DNA of 64,000 nt, from contig BDSL01000055.1 in NCBI GenBank assembly GCA_003116995.1, forward strand, positions 434,001 to 498,000. The letters run 5' to 3'. The translations under genes and the position numbers were made by a program. The notes beneath the pieces were generated by a model. That model saw only the letters and a list, made by a program, of their open reading frames with translations. It made no database searches and was not told the DNA's origin. Positions 21,280 to 33,370 of this stretch are shown one piece after another (positions within the stretch are counted from its first letter, which is position 1; every line of letters begins with the position of its first letter). The stretch is from Yamagishiella unicocca (lineage: Eukaryota > Chlorophyta > Chlorophyceae > Chlamydomonadales > Volvocaceae).

Positions 21280-24200
21280 GTCGGGTGGTGATGGTGGTGG
21301 CGACGGCGCTGGCGGCGGTGGCGGCGGCGGGGGTGGCGGCGGTGGGGGAGGAGGAGACGGGGGTGGCGGAGGCGGCGGTGGGGGTGGCGGGGGTGGGGGC
21401 GGCGGAGACGGGGGTGGCGGAGGCGGGGACGGGGATGACGGAGGGTAGTCAGGCGACTGCAGCAGCCTTCGACGGTGGATCTGCGGCGGCACAGGGTATC
21501 AGAGAGGGGGTGCGAAGTCAGATACAGCACTCCGCTTAGCAGCAAGTATGGCTTAGTGTGCAAATGGTTCCGGGCGGAGCACATAGGACCTCAGCTGTCC
21601 GCTCGAGGCAGCCTATGGGTGGGTCAGCAGGGGCCTCTGGGAAACTGGATGTGCAGCGCTGCTAGGCTGATGCCCTGCTGCACTGATGCCCCGCTGCACT
21701 GATGCCCTGCTGCACTGATGCCCTGCTGCACTGATGCCCTGCTGCACTGACGCCCCGCTGCACTGATGCCCCGCTGCACTGATGCCCTGCTACTTTGGTG
21801 TGCGGACGGCGATCGCCTAGCTGCCCTGGCCCTAAATGCACTCGGAGCTGCCCACGTGGATCACCATGGGTTCCCATGTGGTTTCGGGTTCTAGCCAGCG
21901 GAAGTCCCCACGTGCCCCCCAGGATGGGGCAGCAAGCGCAGCACCCTGGCTCGTCAGAAGGGGGGCTACGGGAAGCCGAGGAATTTAAGGTTTTAGGGTT
22001 TTAAGGTTTTAGCTTAGGCACCGAAGGACTCACCTCTGGGTAAGGTGGCGGCGGCGGCGGGGGTGGAGGTGGCGGCGGAACGGGCGGCGGCGGCGGCGAG
22101 GACAGGACCTCGCCCAATGGGGGAGGGCTGGGCTGCGGCGGCGGCGGGCTGGATGGCTTGGTAGGAGGGGGCGACTTGGGCGGGGACTTGAATGGCGGCG
22201 GCGGCCGGGGAGGTGGCGGGAAGGGTGGCGGCGGCCGGGGCGGCGGTGGATTGGGTGGTGGCGGCCGTGGCGGCGGCGGAGTGGGTGGTGGCGGCCTGGG
22301 AGGTGGTGGGCTGGGGGGCGGTGGCCTGGGGGGCGGCGGGCTGCGGGCCGGTGGTGGGTTGCGGGCTGGGCTAGGGGGCCGTGGGCTAGGGGGAGGCCGG
22401 AGAGGTGGCGGGGGGAAGGGAGGTGGCGGGCTGGGTGGTGGCGGGTTGGGCGGCGGCGGACTGGGAGGCGGGGGCCTTGGCGGCGGAGGTCGAGGTGGTG
22501 GCAGCCCCGGAGGGTTGGGGCTGGGCCGTGGTGGCCTGGGTGAGGGGGGACTCCGGGGAGGGGGCCTGGGCGACGGAGGGGAGCGTGGTTGAGGCCTCGG
22601 TGATGAGGGCGGCGGGCTGGGGGGCGGTGGGCTGGGAGACGCTAGGTTCGATGGTGGCTGACTGGGAGGCGGTTGTGAAGGTGACAGTGTCTGTGATGGC
22701 GGGGGAGGTGGAGGTGGGCTCTCCGACACCAGGTTTGGAGAGCTGGGCGGCGGTGGGCTGGGTGGAGGGCTTGGCGGCAGTGGGCTGGGAGGCGGTAAGC
22801 TGGGAGGTGGGGGGCTGGGAGGTGGGGGGCTGGGAGGCGGGCTGGATGGGCTGGAAGGCGACAGCGATGGTGGTGGTGGTGGTGGCGGTGGTGGGGGGCT
22901 GCGCGGCGGTGGACTGGGGGGTGGACTGGGGGGTGGACTGGGGGGTGGACTGGGGGGTGGACTGGGGGATGGGCTGGGTGGCGCCTGGCCCGGTGGAGGA
23001 CTGGGCAGTGGTGGAGTGGGCGGTGGAGGGCTGGGGGGTGGACTGGGCGGTGGAGGACTGGGCGGTGGAGGACTGGGCGGTGGAGGACTGGGCGGTGGAG
23101 GACTGGGCGGTGGAGGACTGGGCGGTGGAGGACTGGGCGGTGGAGGACTGGGCGGTGGAGGACTGGGCGGCGCTGGGCTTGGAGGTGGACTGGGCGGCGC
23201 CTGGTCCGGTGGAGGGCTGGGCGGCGGTGGGCTTGGAGGTGGACTGGGGGGTGGAGGGCTGGGCGGCGGACTGGGCGGCGGTGGTCTGGGTGGAGGCCTG
23301 GGAGGCTGTGGGCTGGGTGGGGGCCTGGGAGGCTGTGGGCTGGGTGGGGGCCTGGGAGGCTGTGGGCTGGGTGGGGGCCTGGGAGGCTGCGGGCTGGGCG
23401 GCGGGCTCGGCGGCGGCGGGCTTGGCGGTGGGCTCGGCGGCGGCGGGTTCGGCGGTGGGCTCGACGGCGGGCTGGGTGGCGGCGAGCTGGGTGGTGTGCT
23501 GGGTGGTGGGCTTGGCGGCAGCGGGGGAGTCGGCGGGCCTGCCTCCAGGAGCCCTAACGCAGGGCACTCTGTTGCACTAATGATGTAGCGGCAGATGTGA
23601 ACTCGCATCGTGTCCAGGGAGACCCAGGCGCCGCCGTACACAATCAGGTTGTAGCCGGCCAGAGTCAGTGTGGCCTGGCTCCGGACGCCGCCTATGAAAG
23701 CGATCTTGCGGTCCTGGTAAGTGAACGGATAGCTCGGGTAGCCGTTGTCCTGCACACGTACGAACGCAACAAGCAACGGATGTAAGCAACTAGCAACGGA
23801 AGTATGCGGTGCGGTGTGCCGCCGTTCTTGAGCAGACCAGTGCCTTGAGCCGCATGTGCCTCCCGGCAACTATTTAACCAAGGGATTGGCTGGCAAGTTG
23901 GATGTGCAATGCAGCAGCGAATCAGGCAGCTGCACCACCCGCCACCCGAGTAGCCCCTTTGGCCTTCCCTAGTGCCCAAAACCTTAAACCCTACGCCCCG
24001 CATCCCAAAACTCGAAAACTCTACATGCGCGACACCTCCCACCTCGCACGTTACTGGCTTTGTCACATACACGAAACATGCGAGCATACACGAAACATGC
24101 GAGCATACACGAAACATGCGAGCATACACGAAACATGCGAGCATACACGAAACATGCGAGCATACACGAAACATGCGAGCATACACGAAACATGCGGGTG

Positions 24201-26885
24201 CAGCATGGACAATGCTGTGGTTGAGATGCCGCTGATGATACGTACCTGCGTTTTGCTCGCTCCGGCGTCCTAGGACCCAGGGTTTTAGGGTCTCCGAAAG
24301 TCAGCTAATAGGCGCTGCCTCCCCTAAGAAACCACTCACGCTCCCCGCTTTCCTAACGAGCTCCGGAACCTGACGCAAAACGAACCCCGCTCCGGAACCC
24401 ACCGCAGGCCCGTCGACTTCGTGCACGTTGACCCTGTTGGCGTAGGCTGACGACAGCTCTGCATCGCCCGACTTGTTGACACGTACGGCGATGTACAGGT
24501 TCTTGTTGTACGGCACCATCCAGTCGGGTCGAACCCTGAGGTAGTTGCCGCTTTCGGACAGGTAGGTCGCGGGTAGGATGAAGGAGCTGGCGATGCCGGC
24601 TGGCAAGTTGGAGGAGGCTATTGCGCCACCGCCGGCCGCAGGAGTCGCCCAGCCCATGCGTGAGATCTCGGCGGCGTTCGGGCAGGCGTTACCCCTGCCC
24701 ATGGCGGTTGAGTAGTCCTCATACTCGATGCCGTTCTGCCACGAGTGCCAGAGACCTGGAAGACGCAAGGGACAGGGCAATGAGCGACACGGTCAGCGAG
24801 ACACCACGACGACCCGTTCCCCTTGCGGGAAACTATGTCCCCTCTGGGGATGTTGGAGTATTTACAATGATCGCGATGTTGAGGTCTATAAAGTTGGTAA
24901 TTGGTGTGAGACGGCTGTCACTGCTGACATGATGAGTGGTGTAAGAGGGCTATTGCTGGTGACATGATGCGTGGTGCGGTGCCACGAGAGATTTCTCTTT
25001 CATGGGGTGAGAAGATCTCCAGGCTGCAATGCATCCTCTCACCACCTACCTACATTGGAGCCTCTCACCAACTACGTGTAAGGCTGGTGAGCGTCTGTGC
25101 CTTCCTGTTGCGACCCCCGAGCTACCAGTCCTCTCCCCTCTTCCTCCCTCGCAGTCCTCCGAAGCCCGCATGTAAGGCCCTTTCTCCCACACACAGGTAC
25201 GGCCCCTTCAGGAGTACCCTGGTACGGACGCAAGCTCACCGAAGTTGTGGATGGACTCCTGCATAACCGTCGCCCATCGGTACACTCCGTAGCCGCTGCT
25301 CTGCAGCCAGGTTTGCTTTCCGGGGAGGAGCGCCAGACCAGACCAGCCGCAGAGCCGCTGGAATGCGGGCGGCAGCACGTACGTGAAATGCGTGTAGCCC
25401 GCAAACGCGGTCAACCCCAACAACGTCTTCGCAAACGTGTCGGCGCCATTGGCAATCGAGTACCAGCTGCATGCGGTCACGGACGAAGCGGTGCAGGGCG
25501 GCGTGACCCGCAACACCGTAAACGCGGTGGCGTTGATTGTGAATTTGCCGTAGGAGCACTGCTCGAACTGCCGAGCGATGCCACCCCTGCCGTCCTGGTT
25601 GGGGCCCAGAAAGAGAGTCCGGATGTCACTCTCGCTCAAGCTGGGTGCATGGCTGGAGTTGCCGCACTCCGAGTAGTCCAGCAGCGACACCAGGAGTCGT
25701 TGGGAGATGGTTCCGCTAGGGGCCGCTTGGGCGGTGTTCGGCAGCACCGCCACCTGGGTGGTGCTCGCGATGAGGCCCGTCGGGCTGACCATGGCGTTCT
25801 GGAAACAGGAAAGGGAACGAACAGGCCGGCCAGGGCGGGGGGCGGGCAAAAGGGGCACACTCGAGACGACGTCTACGTATTTAATGCGAGACGGGCTGTA
25901 TCCCCCTCTGGCCAGACGCCCCGAGTTCACGGCGCCGCTCCAGGAAGTGGGTGATTCACCGGCGAATAAAACTACGGCGCTGTCTGGGCCGCTTCGCGGC
26001 AGCAGTACGACGCAGCCCGCACCCAACCCCCCACCCTCTGTTAGGCGCAGTATCTCGCGTACGGCAAAGCAGAGCGCCTCCGCTCCCTCGGCGACCCTAT
26101 GTGTCGGCCCATGGGCATCCTCTCAGACCCCCTCTCGTGTCACACCCCTCGTGCCAACCGGTTTTCTGGGGCCCACCCCTATGCCCCCGACAACGCTTCC
26201 TAACCGGTTTAACTTCAAAGTGCCGACCTGCGCGTTTACCCTTATACCCCTTCGACAACCCCTGACAACCCCCGGCAACCTCTTTCGCCACCTACCAGGG
26301 ACACCTGGGCACCCACAGCAAGGCTGCGACCTGTGACGTCCCTTCGGGGCAGCCTGGCGTCTCTGCTGAAGGGCAAGATGCCGTCATCATCGCGGATGGC
26401 CCACTGCCGGCCCCCAAATTCATGCAGGTCCGCAAACACTAGCTGCCCCATCACGTCCTGCCCGAAGGTGAGGGCAGTGCTGCCATCCGGTGACCTATCA
26501 GCCGGGCCCTGATCAACAGGGCCTTCGAAAACGTCGGGAACACCAGGGACTTCGGGAAAACCAGGAAAGTCGGGAAAATCAGGGAAGTCGGGATACTCGA
26601 GAATCTCGCCTTGGATGTCCAGGGCGAGGACGACTGCGTACCGACAGAGGCAGAGGGGCGGGAGCGAGTCGATACCAGCCGGCGGGTGGTGTGCGGCGGT
26701 TATGTAAGGCTCATGTGGCGCAGACATCAATGCCGATGCGTTGCATTGTCGGGTTTATATGTATTGTTTTGTGCAATAGGCATGAAAATCCGCGAGCGGA
26801 GCAGAGCAGGAAAACGCGGTAGCATGAGAGTGAGCCTACCTCCAAGTCGCAAAACAAGGAGCGCTACTAGCGCCAGGCGTCCCAT
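20704..26885 (-). CDS. VMP/gametolysin-type matrix metalloproteinase (peptidase M11) with long Pro-rich tail
   Basis: Exons: 26885-26840, 26633-26296, 25798-25240, 24755-24403, 23749-22034 and 21456-20704. All phases agree, giving at least 1255 aa. Exon 1 is a signal peptide (MGRLALVALLVLRLG...). Residues ~20-128 form a propeptide-like region with a Pro-Asp-Phe repeat. Residues ~129-500 match the gametolysin family: LLVSLLDYSEC, FEQCSYGKF, CGWSGLALLPG, the metal site QESIHNFG-LWH split by an intron, then YEDYSTAMGRG, ISRMGWATP and NVHEVDGPA-DNGYP. The usual first His-Glu is Gln-Glu (QExxHxxGxxH), as in Volvox VMP3. Residues ~504-1255 are SPPP-type repeats over two exons, expected to be hydroxylated and glycosylated in the extracellular matrix. 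In volvocines these proteases remodel the wall or matrix. The end after the TCG/GTACGT donor at 20704 is unresolved: read-through stops at 20650, and a further exon is possible. Confidence 0.82.
21661..21790. repeat. 16-bp CTGATGCCCTGCTGCA minisatellite
   Basis: About eight copies with CCC/TGCT or CCCCGCT variation lie within the intron (22033-21457) between the two proline-rich exons of the metalloproteinase gene. Confidence 0.9.
22914..23170 (-). repeat. Coding minisatellite for Ser-Pro repeats
   Basis: Plus-strand units such as ACTGGGGGGTGG (12 bp) and ACTGGGCGGTGGAGG (15 bp, about nine copies at 23045-23170) encode SPPP and SPPPP blocks of the metalloproteinase tail on the minus strand. 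All units are multiples of three, so copy-number change preserves frame. Confidence 0.85.
24067..24197. repeat. 19-bp CACGAAACATGCGAGCATA tandem array
   Basis: Seven copies, practically perfect, lie in the intron between the exons at 24755-24403 and 23749-22034 of the metalloproteinase gene. The perfection suggests recent expansion. Confidence 0.93.
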
Positions 26886-29800
26886 TGCGCATCAACGAAT
26901 TGCTATGCACGGATTCCCATGTGGCCCGGAAGCGTCCTGGGAAGTAGGTGTGTCCAAGTGGCTGCCTGCACAGGTTTGCGGCGCCGTGCTGTGCTGAAAA
27001 GCAATTACGGAATTCTTGAAAAAGACATGTAAGCAACCTCTTGCTAAAAATGATAGCAACTGACAAGCGCAACATACCTCCAGTGCAACCTGATGTCCAA
27101 GTTGCCGCCTCTAAAATCTGTCGGCAACGCAACATAACAAGTTTAAGGGCAACAAAGATCGTTTTCTAAGGAAATTTTGTAATTAGTTTGCAGTACGCCG
27201 GGCGGTTCGCCGTAGCTTCCATCAGACAGGCGGTGGGCTCTCGACCGCCACCGGCTACCAACCCGCTCGCTGCTGACTGCCAGCATGCGAAAGCAAATCC
27301 TTTATGTCATTTCTTCGAAGCAGTTGTCATCTGAAATTATTTATAAACATATGGGAAAGCAAATACCGGTTTACGCAGGAGATGTCTTATGCGGGTGGGT
27401 TGCAACGGCAATCCAGGGCATGGACAGAGCTTACAAATGCATAGCGAAATCTCACCACATCCACCTGGGACTGGTTTTTTGTAAACTTGCGGTGGCCAGA
27501 TTTACTTCGCCTGTATGATATGTACTAATAAAAGAGCTGAAATTGCTCATGGACGGCGCAAAATGGCTTTCAGCCGTCCGTGAGGATTGCTGCGGCAACT
27601 GGACCACAACGGGCACACGGGCTATGTACGCAACGAGGCGGGCCGAACGTCGGGCGGGTTCCGATGCACCGAAATGTGCATGTATTCCCTTGTTGTCGAG
27701 CCCAGGATTTCCCGTGTGTACTTCCGATGCGGTAGTTTGAGCGTTCATCGCTGCCTGTCGTGGCCGGTGCGATTGCGGTATATTGCCGCCACATACTGTA
27801 CCGGCGCTCGGCGATCAGATAGCTTAGATGCCTTGAAGGGTTCGCAACTGGACAGTGATACACGGAAAAATTAGATCGCTTTCTCACTGAAGCCAATCAC
27901 GTGTTTCAATCAGGCTCGAAATACTGTGACCGCTGCCCCACACCGCTAACCAGTATGCGACAGCTGCTGACTAGCCTATCCAAGGTATCGGAGCTGTGGC
28001 TTCGCAGCACGACGAGCCTTCAGACCTGTGCATACCCACTTAGGCCCCTTGTAACCATAAAGTATTGCTAGCTCTAACTTACAAACGACGTGACAGAAGT
28101 CCCGTCTTTCCAGCGGGATGACGGGGCCTGACACAGATTGACGCACGATAAGCGCAGAGCTCAATCTATCGTACAATCGGCCCTATTGGGTATCCTTGCT
28201 TTCAGACAGCGAGCCTTCGCCAGCTATCCGTTTCCCTTTTTGCCTTCCTCGTCTTGCCTCTCCGCCCCGATACCTTCCAGTTTGCAGTTCGCACGCACTC
28301 CCCAGCCCCCACTTCGCACTGGCACATGTGCGCCCAAAATTGGACGAATCGAGGTGTAGTGGCTTACGAAGTTGCTGCCGAGCTCCCGAGCACTGAGTGA
28401 ACCACGCTACATTGTGCCCAATGAATTAAGTTTACAGCACCGGATGGAGCGGGGGAGGGTCGGGGAATAAACGGCAGCATCGCCCCAGCCAACCATCCTC
28501 CCGTACGTGTCTGGCATTCACATGCCAAATGCCATGCCCACGCCTACGGTAACACGCGATCATCCGTGCGGGGTGCGAGCGGCCCTCACAGGCCTTGCTG
28601 CGCAAACGGTGCCATTGGGTGATTGGTCCTGAGGACAACTGGGACAACTACCAGTGGGACGGCACTTGCTGGGTTGAGGCTGGGCCGAGGTGGAGACTGC
28701 ACTCGCGCCCGAACTGCGCGGGCGCCGTTGGTGCCAGTCAGCATCCTGAGGGCACTGTTACATCGTCAGCGGGCCGATGTCCACTCCCGCTGGTCGTCTG
28801 ACAGCATGGCAGTGTCGGGGGCAGTGGCAGTGGCACTCTGTGGCAGTGGCATCACGTCGTGTCGGGGGGATCGACTGGTGTTACCGCATCCTTTAATGTC
28901 AGGCGATGTGCCCGATGGTTCTACCTTTTGGTCTGGAACCCGTAACAGTTGCTTCTACCACCAAGGGGGGCGCATATGGTATATACACCCGAGGGCACGA
29001 TGCAAACCTGGATGCGGCTGACGAAACGCCCGGCGTGACAGATGGAAGACGCCCACCTTGAATGCCTCACCTCGCCTCGGCTTATAGGTCTGGAGCCCAC
29101 TGTAACGAAGACCACGACCTCCCCACGCCATATCACGGTATGCGTCCTGCACTGTAGCGGTGCTGGAGGGGTAGCTGCTCCCGTGACGAGAAGAAAGTAT
29201 GTCAAGGCGAAACCAACGTTTTTCCCTCCCCCAGCAACCATCCGCATTGGCAACCAGGAAACCTAACCGGGGGGCCAGGGGGCCATGATGCAACCGTACG
29301 GCAGCATGCAAGGGGCAATTCGCGTGGTGTCGGAGACGTAGTTGGTTGCGACATCGGATTCCGCAGGCGCCGCTGACGGATCTGCGACCAAGGCTGACGG
29401 ACTTGGATATCGAATTTGTTAAGCCTGTGACTGGCCGCTGCATCGCAGCTGCCTGCGCTGCATGACCTCCTGCATTATGTGAGTACGGTCGGCAGAAGTC
29501 GCCGACAGACACAGGCGTGTGGATGGCTCCCGCAGATTATCTCATTAGTTCTTATTGATTTATTGTTAAAGGTTAATACGAAATGTAGATGGGGGACTTC
29601 CGGTGCTGTCCGACCGCCAGTGGTCATGGCAGCGGACCCCCTATTGGCAGCGGGTCCTTCCGCCGCGGCCCCTGGCATTAATGTTCGCCCGAGTACCAAG
29701 GAAAAGCCTATTCGTAAAGCTTTAGGGAGCCATGGAACAGCATGGAAGGGCGATGAAGCTGTCGAGCAGCAAGGCGGACCATCTTCGGGTCTACTTCGCA

Positions 29801-31999
29801 ATTATAAGGAAGAATAGCAGAGAAAATTATTTAGAGAGGATTAGTTGAATTATTGTCGATGGATGATCCGCCGGCATGGTTACTACGCCAGCAAGCAACG
29901 GCCGTGCTTCATTGCGCGCACTTGTGCGTTCGCTTAGGGCACTGACGACCCACACTGTGCCCATACTGTTTTCTCTTTATAAAATACAATCACTTCGAAA
30001 CTTACAACATAGTTCCCGGAAATTGCGAGATGCGGACGGGGCACCGCGCCTTTCCACTCCTCGCATTTCATTCCCAGCCGCTTCAACGGGTGCGTAGCTA
30101 TGATTTTTAAGAACTATAAGAGTTAGGAAACGGCGCGTGTCGCGTCGAGGGCGTCCTTGTCGTATAGTCGGAACGCGGAGAGTTGCTTGATTTCGCAATG
30201 AATGCCAAGATGCGCGAGACTGGCCGCTACCCGCGCACCATGTCTTCAACTTAAAGACGCCTGTCATCGTTTGCAGACATGCTGTAGCTGCCATTTCCAT
30301 TCAGTCCGCACATCAGCCATCCACATCCCAATCCGCGAAGCCCTCACGCATACGCATGACAGGTACTTCATGTTGCGTAAGATGGACGCATGCCCGTCTG
30401 GCTGTTTATTCTCGCCGAGCAATTTCCGCGTCTGGGTTCCGCGGGTTGTTTGATGCTGCTGGAAGGAAGCATGCCCGCCAAAGCTGCTGTGGCAGAACTT
30501 CGGGACCTCAACTGCCTACATACAACAACCCCCCATGGCCAGAGTTTACTGGAGATCCGCGTCCCTCTCCCCACACCGGATTCGGAGAGAGTGCTTTGTT
30601 CAGCGGTCTTCCTGTTTCGGGCTTGATCTGTAACAATCGCACATACACGGTTCAAAAAAGGTAGCGGTAACTAACATACACACACTCCAATAGTCCAATT
30701 CTGGCGGCGGCTACAGGGCTCTGCGACCACCCCATCCTAGCAGTGTTGGAAGGCATCATCAAGTAAGAACGGGCTCTCTCAGCACTAGCTGGCTCATAAG
30801 GGTCCCACTCACAATGCACTTACATGCATCTCGATGGCTCTACTTGTTAGTCTACAGCTTACTGTAGCAGATACTACAATAATACCACCTCCATGCAGGA
30901 GTCGATTCAATGGAAACACAGCAGATTTATCATACGATCGGACGCCGTACACGCGCGCGCTCCGGATAACTACTAGAACAAATGCACTTAATCCCAAAGC
31001 GAACGATATATGCGAGTCATGCCACCGCAGGGCGGGGGGACCAATAGAGGTATCTGCGCATCATGCCGCCGGGGGGGAGGACCAGTGTATGCCACGCACA
31101 CACGCGCATGTGGTGCTCAGCAGAGCGCCACGCACGAAGCGCCAGGTAGGAGCATTCGTGCCCACATCAGTGCAGTGCGCTGCGGCGGACTGCAGTCATG
31201 TTCAGGCAGCAAGCCATGCATGGATTGAACCCACAAACACAAGTCCGTACGATTGGCACCGGCAGCGCGCGGGTTTGGGCGTGAACCTAACACCCGCAGG
31301 CACTTTCCAAAAATCTACATACAACAGACCCCCTGCAATAACCCCGAGGGCCGCCCTTTAGATAAGGTCCTCATTATGGGTACGCGCATTGCGCAATCAT
31401 CTGCAGCGACAACATACTAATCACTTTTCCTACAAGGAAACCTAGCAAGGTGGCGATTCTTGCCAGCCAACCATCTTCCTGTTAATGCAAACTGTTCTGC
31501 CTCGCCACTTTTCAAGAAATCGCCACTCTTAAACGGACTGCCACCAACCAACGCGCGCCCCACAGCCGCATTTGCTGTGTCGTGAGTAAGGCTGCCTTAC
31601 ACGCAGCCGACGGGCTACCCAGTGCGTGTATGCGACCATGAATGCCCCCTACAGCTAGAGCTGGAGCGATACCATCATACAGGACAAGATAAAACAACCG
31701 ACCTCTACCTTGCTATATCTTCGGATCTGGGGCCCACTGCTACCTACCCCGGGCATCCGCCTTTCAACCAACTTCTTCGCAAGTGCTCGCCCGAATATTG
31801 GTTGGGTACGTCATTGGTAGTGGTGCGCAGTACGCATGACGCAGTACGGCATACACAAACAAGAATAGGACGCAGGGCGGGAGCAAATCGGCCCCCCTAC
31901 CATGAATGAAGGACAGCGAACTGCCACGACCTCCTAACTCGCGTTTTCCGCTTAGGCAAACATTGGTATGCATGATGACTAACCCGCCACAACGATACC
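26886..31999. other. Long region without supported genes
   Basis: It begins with the promoter and 5' UTR region of the metalloproteinase gene and ends with the 3' UTR of the Gln-rich gene at 32.0 kb; a minus-strand TGTAA at 31597-31601 fits that 3' end. Several stretches are AT-richer than the genes. Open frames of 60-180 codons exist but none shows a recognisable family or a chain of splice sites. A degraded copy of the dispersed repeat lies at 28897-28946. Confidence 0.4.
28897..28946 (-). repeat. Degraded inverted copy of the 95-bp dispersed repeat
   Basis: Its reverse complement matches the first ~50 bases of the repeat at 18150 and 34761 (GGTTCCAGACC, GGTAGAACCATCGGGCACAT) with several changes. 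A further fragment, GGTCTGGAGCCCACTGTAAC, lies at about 29088-29107. Confidence 0.6.
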
Positions 32000-33370
32000 C
32001 TACCCCGACTCCTGTGCAAACACCTGGTATGCAGCTTCCTGCTGGGCCTGCAGCACCAACCCGGCTACAGATCTTCGGCTAACTCCTCACATTTCCTTTA
32101 CCCAGGAATACATTGCCGCATTACGTGAGGGTTGCTGCCCTGCCGCCCCCACACGGACGACGCCGCAACACCTCACCTCGCTTGCTGGGAGCGTCGTAGC
32201 ACAACCGAAGAGGCTGGAAAGGTGTCCTTTCATCCACTGTCGTACATGTGCCGTATCAACATCTGCCGCTCCTGCTGCCGCTGCTCCCGCATGCTGCGAT
32301 CTGCGGCCTTTGGCTGCTGCCTTCGGCTGCCCCGCTAGCGCTGCCAGTCAAGAGGAATGGCCCCCACGTTGCTGTCTTCACGAGGGCCAGCACGGCTGTA
32401 CAGCAGCAGAGACGCGCCTCTCGAGGTTCCTTTAGCCCACAGCGTACTACTGCTGCTGCTGCCGCTGCTGCCGCTGCTGCCGCTGCTGCTGTTGCTGTTG
32501 CTGCTGCCGCTGCTGGTGATGGTCACCCGGCAGCAAGTCTGCAGCCGTTATCATCGTCGCAGCTGTGGCACGAACACCCATGATGCGTTCCGCACTCGAC
32601 ATGAACTGCTCCCGCAGGCTCCGCATCTGATCCAGTATGGCCATCTGCTGCTGATCGAGCAGCTGCAGTACCTCATGACCCAGCTGGAGCCCCCGGGCGC
32701 TGCAACAGACCTGCTGTGGTGCGATGTCCTTGGCGTTGGCGACGTCCGAGCGCTCCGCCGGCTGCAGTGGCGGCTGCTGCTGCTGCTGGCACAGCAGCTG
32801 CTGTCCGCGTTCCGGCACCTGCGGCTGCCGCGGCCGCCGATGACGGAACTCCCAGTTCTGTGGCGCGGGCCGCGCACTCGTCGGCGCCGGTAAGCGTTGG
32901 CGTGTCGGCGGGCGCGGTGCTCCAAAAGGCGCCTTGCCATTATTAGTTTTATTACCCGTACCAGCAGGGGCAGCGTTCCTGGTGCCTGTTGTGGTCGATG
33001 CTTCTACGATAAGGACGGCGTGGGCTTTCGAGGCGGTCGGCCGAGCGGACACGAGCTGGTCAAGCAGGCGTTGTGGGGACTGACCCGGGCTTGGCGGTAG
33101 CGGCGGGCCTGGGATGCTGAGGTGAGCCGTGGCGGCCGGTTGCGTGTGTTGGGTGTCAGAGTCGAAGCCGGCCAGCCACACATCGCAATGCGCGTCGAAG
33201 GACGGAGATAGTGTCGTTGCGTCTGACAGGCTGCGGAGCAGCATGAATGCTGCTCCTTTGGATGCAGGCGCAACAGGATTGGGGAAGTGATTCTTCGCTG
33301 CCGCGGCAGAGGGCCTGGGCGCTAAGGCTGGGACATTCCCCGCCAGCGAGTAGCTCCGCGCTTCCGCCAT
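32000..33370 (-). CDS. Gln/Pro-rich protein with short helical motif (family member 1)
   Basis: Proposed exons are 33370-32527, 32340-32177 and 32047-32000 (TAG), phases 1 and 0, about 351 aa. The start MAEARSYSLAG is the first ATG after an acceptor-like site; an upstream start at 33463 in the same frame is possible. The protein is Ala/Pro/Gln-rich and probably disordered, with a Pro/Arg/Gln region and one predicted helix, LQLLDQQQMAILDQMRSLRE, near residue 245. If the weak GTGACC donor at 32526 is not used, the frame runs into a (CAG)n stretch and stops at 32447. A TGTAA on the minus strand at 31597-31601 fits a 400-base 3' UTR. The function is not recognised. Its layout resembles the genes at 36447 and 40350. 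Confidence 0.5.

Noticed and set aside
20780..21448. Plus-strand glycine-rich protein
   Set aside because: It is antisense to the proline-rich exon 21456-20704, which fits a phase-correct gene model; the matching antisense Gly-rich frame also appears opposite 14.4-15.2 kb.
22405..23588. Plus-strand Trp/Ala/Val- and Gly-rich frames
   Set aside because: They are antisense shadows of the Ser-Pro repeats of the metalloproteinase tail; repetitive codons leave all frames open.
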